In this document: in pieces, positions 61,043 to 64,000 of the stretch
Position numbering within the stretch: the first letter of the stretch is position 1
How the letters are laid out: the number at the start of each line of letters is the position of its first letter
Assembly (NCBI RefSeq): GCF_007988865.1
Contig: NZ_BJUY01000005.1
Location: forward strand, 56,939 to 120,938
Direction of reading: 5' to 3'
Length of the DNA: 64,000 nucleotides
Source of the DNA: Alkalibacterium kapii
GTDB taxonomy: Bacteria > Bacillota > Bacilli > Lactobacillales > Carnobacteriaceae_A
The notes under the pieces: generated by a model
Database searches by the model: none
Told to the model about the DNA's origin: nothing
The model's input: the letters and a program-made list of their open reading frames with translations, nothing else
Translations under genes and position numbers: made by a program

Positions 61043-61068
61043 AAAGCCGCCAAACGCTTGGCGGCTTT
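61043..61068 (+). terminator. Terminator hairpin at the end of array D
   Basis: Perfect 11-bp stem AAAGCCGCCAA/TTGGCGGCTTT, 4-nt loop, then TTTC on the plus strand. It is the first terminator after the regulator gene, 240 bp downstream of the stop. Confidence 0.75.
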
Positions 61069-61092
61069 TTTCATGTTCAGGGTTTGGACTTG

Positions 61093-61200
61093 TTTATTTT
61101 GAGTAAGTCTTTAGATAAAATCACGGAACTCCTCTCGTTTAGCCTTTATCGTAAAGAGTTTCGGTCCTTTTCGGTTCAACTGTATTCGACTTATGGTTTT
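61093..61200. repeat. Second 51-bp hairpin family, copy in the second composite
   Basis: About two degenerate units, with AACTCCTCTCG conserved at 61127-61137 as in 55482-55492. The distance from that motif to the next CATACGCGC palindrome is 83 bp here and 134 bp there, a difference of exactly 51. Confidence 0.7.
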
Positions 61201-61209
61201 TAAGGTGTG

Positions 61210-61233
61210 CATACGCGCAGGCTTGCGCGTATG
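61210..61233 (+). repeat. CATACGCGC palindrome, copy 5
   Basis: Perfect arms CATACGCGCA/TGCGCGTATG with a 4-nt loop, followed by GTCTAC as in copy 2. Confidence 0.8.
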
Positions 61234-61280
61234 GTCTACTTTGAAATGCTCTTTTGAGTGTTTGCTTGTAAGTATTGGTG

Positions 61281-61456
61281 AACTTTCTTAAAATATGGCA
61301 TTAGCTTCAGGAGTATGGTGAATTTTTGTCTCAACTGCTAAAGCTAATCGATTATCTCAAGCAGTTTGTCCGCAAACTGTGCCAACTTCTTAAGCAGATC
61401 AGTTATCTCAAGGAGTTCAGACAACTTCTATCTAAACTACTAAAGACAAAAAGGAA
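61281..61456. repeat. 51-bp hairpin array E
   Basis: Units start at 61281, 61333, 61384 and 61435 (half unit); spacing 52, 51, 51. The final half unit and following AAGACAAAAAGGAACAGT are the same as in array C apart from a few bases before it. It lies downstream of cinA on the minus strand. Confidence 0.82.
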
Positions 61457-61480
61457 CAGTCTCGCATGGGAGCGAGACTG
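61457..61480 (-). terminator. Terminator of cinA
   Basis: Perfect 9-bp stem CAGTCTCGC/GCGAGACTG with a 6-nt loop and TTCCTTTTTG on the minus strand; identical arms to the gntK terminator. Confidence 0.85.
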
Positions 61481-61498
61481 CCCTAAAAATCCGTTGGT

Positions 61499-62743
61499 TT
61501 ACTCTAAAACTTCTTTCAAGAAAGCGAGGGCTTCATTTTTAAGCGTTTCTTTTAAGATGGCCTGTGGTCTTTTCGAAAGAGGATAGGTTTTTGATTGAGT
61601 CTCTTTGTCCTTAACTGCGACTGAAATATACCCCGTTCCACACATCAATTGTTTTGAATCGTCCCACGTTGTTTCTGCATCGATACTGAGTCCGATATCT
61701 GTTTCAAAATCTACTCTTATTCTTTCAGCCAGCATTCTTCCCTTTACTTCTTCTGATTTATTATCCAGATCACTAAGTCTAAACTGTTTTTCTTTCATTT
61801 CGTTCGTCGTTGCCACTAGCCCTCCTTCAAATATCGAAGAAACACCTGAAATGCTGGTCAAGTTACTCATGACTAGTCCCGAGGTGAATCCTTCCGAAAC
61901 ACTTAAAGTGCTCTCCTTCTTTTGCAACAACTCAACAACATGGGTTTCAATCGTCTGTTTTTTCCCATAGCCAATAAAGTTTTTGGAAAGAACAGTCAAA
62001 ATGTCAGCGGCGACTTTCTCATTCATTGCTTTGGCTTTTTCAGTGGTCGCTGCGTTTGCTGTTAAACGAATCGTGATGTGGCGCGGTTTTGCATACATGG
62101 CAATTGTCGGATTCGTCTGATTTTCAATGTGTTCGTTTAAAAGTGTGGCAACTTTCGATTCTCCGATGCCATTGAAATTCATAAACAGCGATTCTATGAC
62201 GCCTTTTTCCCGCATCATCTTTTTTAGATAAGGTTTCACTTCACCCTTTAGCATCGCGGTCATTTCATGCGGAACTCCAGGAAGCAGGATAAAATGTTTA
62301 GACGTTTGCTGTGGTTGCTCCCACTTATAGGCGGAACCGCAGGCCAAACCAACATGGTTGTGAAACGTTTGTCCGTTTTTAAACGTCAAAGCCTCACGGT
62401 AAACATTCTCATCCGGTTCTTCTCCCCGTTTTTCAAAGAAGTCTTCCATGATATTCAACTGTTTTTTATCTGTTATCAGTTCATCACCCAAAAATTCTGC
62501 AGCGACTTGCTTGGTAATATCGTCCTGGGTCGGCCCAAGCCCACCAGTCATAATGATAAGATCGGATCTTTTTGCTGCCAGTTCCAAAGCAGCACGCAAT
62601 CGATCTGGATTATCACCAACGGTTTGCTGATAATAAATACCTACGCCGATATCTAGTAGTTCCTGTGCGATCTCAGGTGCATTGGTGTCTGTAACGTATC
62701 CCATTAAAAGTTCTGTTCCGATCGAAATGATTTCTGTTTTCAT
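61499..62743 (-). CDS. cinA: CinA family protein with degenerate C-terminal amidase domain
   Basis: A 414-residue CinA protein. The N-terminal MoCF-like domain is intact (EIISIGTELLMGYVTDTNAPEIAQEL, IIMTGGLGPTQDDITKQVAAEFLG, HFILLPGVPHEM), as found in the ADP-ribose pyrophosphatase half. The C-terminal NMN deamidase half is altered: the usual AESCTGG reads SEGFTSG, so the nucleophile Ser is Gly, the YTNE motif reads TTNE, and the later TGVAGP loop reads DAETTW. It therefore probably lacks deamidase activity. AAGGAG precedes the ATG. Often linked to competence and recA; neither is in the window. Confidence 0.88.
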   Translation of the reverse strand: MKTEIISIGTELLMGYVTDTNAPEIAQELLDIGVGIYYQQTVGDNPDRLRAALELAAKRSDLIIMTGGLGPTQDDITKQVAAEFLGDELITDKKQLNIMEDFFEKRGEEPDENVYREALTFKNGQTFHNHVGLACGSAYKWEQPQQTSKHFILLPGVPHEMTAMLKGEVKPYLKKMMREKGVIESLFMNFNGIGESKVATLLNEHIENQTNPTIAMYAKPRHITIRLTANAATTEKAKAMNEKVAADILTVLSKNFIGYGKKQTIETHVVELLQKKESTLSVSEGFTSGLVMSNLTSISGVSSIFEGGLVATTNEMKEKQFRLSDLDNKSEEVKGRMLAERIRVDFETDIGLSIDAETTWDDSKQLMCGTGYISVAVKDKETQSKTYPLSKRPQAILKETLKNEALAFLKEVLE

Positions 62744-62830
62744 TGTCAGTCTCCTTCGTCAACTCTTTCTCTTATTTATTGTATCAAAAGTAAAGAGCTG
62801 AATGAATGTGTAACACTCGGTTTATTAAAA

Positions 62831-62856
62831 AAGAAGCACGCGGCTGCGCACTTCTT
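62831..62856 (-). terminator. Terminator after map
   Basis: Stem AAGAAG..CGC with GCG..CTTCTT (two wobble pairs on the RNA) and a 4-nt loop, then TTTTTTAAT on the minus strand. Confidence 0.75.
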
Positions 62857-62878
62857 CTATCTATAGAATGATTTGAGT

Positions 62879-63634
62879 TTATTCGCCCTTTTGCTTTGTC
62901 AAGATGCGCGGGCCGTCTTTTGTAATAGCGATGGTGTGTTCATACTGACAACTGAGTCCGCCGTCCTGTGTGCGAGCTGTCCAGCCGTTATCATCCATTT
63001 TCGAGCGCCATGTTCCTGTGTTGACCATTGGCTCGATCGTAATAACCAGACCCTCTTTTAAACGGGATCCTTTACCGGCTTGGCCATAATGCGGCACGCT
63101 TGGTGCTTCATGCAATGTTGGACCGATTCCGTGTCCGATGAATTCACGAACAATCGAAAAGCCTTCTGCTTCAACATACTCTTGGATCGCATGTCCAATA
63201 TCTCCAATACGATTGCCAAGTTGAGCGGCTTCAATCCCTCGGTATAAAGCTTCTTTGGTAACGTCCATCAGTTTTTTGAGTTCAGGTGTCGGCTCTCCCA
63301 CACTGTAGCTCCAGCATGAGTCAGCCAAGGCGCCATTCAAATTGACAACCATATCGACTTTGATCAAATCGCCTTGTTTCAGCTTCTCTTTTCTCGGGAA
63401 GCCGTGACAGATTTCGTCATTGACACTGACACACGTAGCATACTTGTAGCCTTCGAATCCTTTTTGCTCCGCTGTCGCCCCATGTTTTTCCATCAATTCT
63501 TCAACATAATTTTCAATATCCATACCTGTAATACCAGGTTTTATAAAATCGCGCAGCTGCTCATGGATTTCAGCCAACACGTCGCCGGCTTTGTCCATCG
63601 CTTCAATTTCGCGAGGTGATTTCAATGTGATCAC
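62879..63634 (-). CDS. map: Methionine aminopeptidase, type I
   Basis: Removes the initiator methionine from nascent proteins; a cytosolic dinuclear metalloenzyme. The 251 residues contain the metal ligands in KVDMVVNLNGALADSCWSY, the His in FIGHGIGPTLHEAPSVPHYG, the Glu in LVITIEPMVNTG and the last Glu in SCQYEHTIAIT. The Cys in ATCVSVNDEICHGFP and the substrate His match type Ia enzymes. I choose GTG at 63634 because AAGGAG lies 8 nt before it and the resulting start (ITLKSPREIEAM) fits the family; an ATG eight codons upstream would precede the site. Confidence 0.92.
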   Translation of the reverse strand: MITLKSPREIEAMDKAGDVLAEIHEQLRDFIKPGITGMDIENYVEELMEKHGATAEQKGFEGYKYATCVSVNDEICHGFPRKEKLKQGDLIKVDMVVNLNGALADSCWSYSVGEPTPELKKLMDVTKEALYRGIEAAQLGNRIGDIGHAIQEYVEAEGFSIVREFIGHGIGPTLHEAPSVPHYGQAGKGSRLKEGLVITIEPMVNTGTWRSKMDDNGWTARTQDGGLSCQYEHTIAITKDGPRILTKQKGE

Positions 63635-63743
63635 AAAACATTCTCCTTCATTATTCATACTCCTTTACTATTATAGCGAAAACATTGCCTATTAAAAACC
63701 TTTTTTTCGAAAGTTACCGTTTTGCGGGCTTTTTAGGAAAGGA
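63635..63743. other. Start of the right-end intergenic region
   Basis: The upstream side of map; no gene is seen in 63659-64000. GCGGGCTTTTT near 63724 may be the remains of a terminator for a gene outside the window. No clear map promoter is visible. Confidence 0.4.
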
Positions 63744-63766
63744 CATACTCGCTGCCGGCGAGTATG
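63744..63766 (+). repeat. CATACTCGC palindrome, variant copy 6
   Basis: Arms CATACTCGC/GCGAGTATG with a 5-nt loop. Both arms carry the same compensatory change from CATACGCGC, so pairing is kept, and CTCTGC follows as at the other copies. Confidence 0.7.
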
Positions 63767-63854
63767 CTCTGCATAGAAGTCAGTAGTTTTCGAATAATTG
63801 AGTGGACTTCATCATTTTATCTCCAAATGATTGAATTGTTTTGACTTTATGCTG

Positions 63855-64000
63855 TGTTCGGCCGTTTCACTGAGCTAACTGTTATTTTCGCACCGAACCT
63901 CGGTCGTGTTCGGTCGATTCTTTGATAAACGTCCGGCGGAGCGGCCGAAGTTCTCGTTGTTCGGACGTTCCACTGAGCTAACTTTTATTTTCGCGCCGAA
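63855..64000. repeat. Third 51-bp hairpin family (TGTTCGG type), runs off right edge
   Basis: TGTTCGG starts units at 63855, 63907 and 63958 (52 and 51 bp apart). Each unit ends with a CCGAA-type arm (for example 63893-63897). The first and third share CACTGAGCTAACT and TTATTTTCGC. The array continues beyond the window. Confidence 0.72.

Noticed and set aside
55227..61456. CRISPR array
   Set aside because: The period is constant, but there is no exact repeat alternating with unique spacers; the whole unit is degenerate and contains inverted arms. No cas gene is present.
61326..61586. 86-codon plus-strand frame with a leucine/lysine-rich, coiled-coil-like start
   Set aside because: The Leu/Lys pattern with 17-residue spacing is produced by the 51-bp hairpin array; the frame then runs through the cinA terminator and the antisense of cinA, and has no ribosome binding site.

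Overview
The window looks like a chromosome segment of a low-to-moderate GC Gram-positive bacterium of the order Lactobacillales. The CpsBCD phosphoregulatory module, LytR-CpsA-Psr ligases, strong AGGAGG-type ribosome binding sites and RpiR-controlled gluconate genes all fit this. A Carnobacteriaceae relative such as Alkalibacterium or Marinilactibacillus is my inference, not something I could test.

About 50 kb (0.7-50.4 kb) is a surface-polysaccharide super-locus, almost all on the minus strand. Read in transcription order (right to left) it holds: (i) cluster 2A (50.4-40 kb): glycosyltransferases, a Wzx flippase, WecB, a Wzy-like polymerase, a WecA/TagO initiating transferase and a Wzz-like protein; (ii) cluster 2B (40-31.1 kb): a second Wzy, a pyruvyl transferase, a second Wzx, a nitroreductase-like protein, an asparagine-synthetase-like protein and two glycosyltransferases; (iii) shared functions (31-22.4 kb): a 1264-residue repeat/SH3b/glucosaminidase protein, two LCP ligases, UDP-glucose dehydrogenase and UDP-glucuronate epimerase; (iv) cluster 1 (22.1-8.3 kb): CpsC-CpsD-CpsB, a membrane 4,6-dehydratase, a sugar-1-phosphate transferase, then AT-rich serotype-type genes including a TupA-like ATP-grasp, a glycerophosphotransferase, a Wzy and a third Wzx; (v) a decayed IS1380-family transposase; (vi) a complete pseudaminic acid pathway, pseB-pseC-pseF-pseG/H-pseI, with PseG and PseH fused. 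An AbiH-type abortive-infection gene runs off the left edge. The picture is three Wzx/Wzy polymer systems sharing precursor enzymes (UDP-GlcA/GalA, UDP-ManNAc, CMP-Pse) and wall ligases.

Right of 50.6 kb the layout is more ordinary: galE, a secreted alpha/beta hydrolase, a two-pore-helix ion channel, a YetF-like membrane protein, a gluconate operon (gnd-gntP-gntK) opposite its RpiR regulator, a cinA with a degenerate amidase domain, and map.

The least expected signal is in the gaps of this right-hand part. Five intergenic arrays (51.8, 55.2, 55.6, 60.8 and 61.3 kb) are built of degenerate hairpin units with an almost exact 51-bp period. Two further hairpin families with unrelated arm sequences (55.45/61.1 kb and 63.86 kb to the window end) show the same 51-bp period. 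The arrays alternate with intrinsic terminators and with a dispersed 22-24 bp CATACGCGC palindrome. One whole composite (array, terminator, second family, palindrome, array, terminator) occurs twice, and the second copy is shorter in its middle by exactly one 51-bp unit. I could not match this to a named repeat class.
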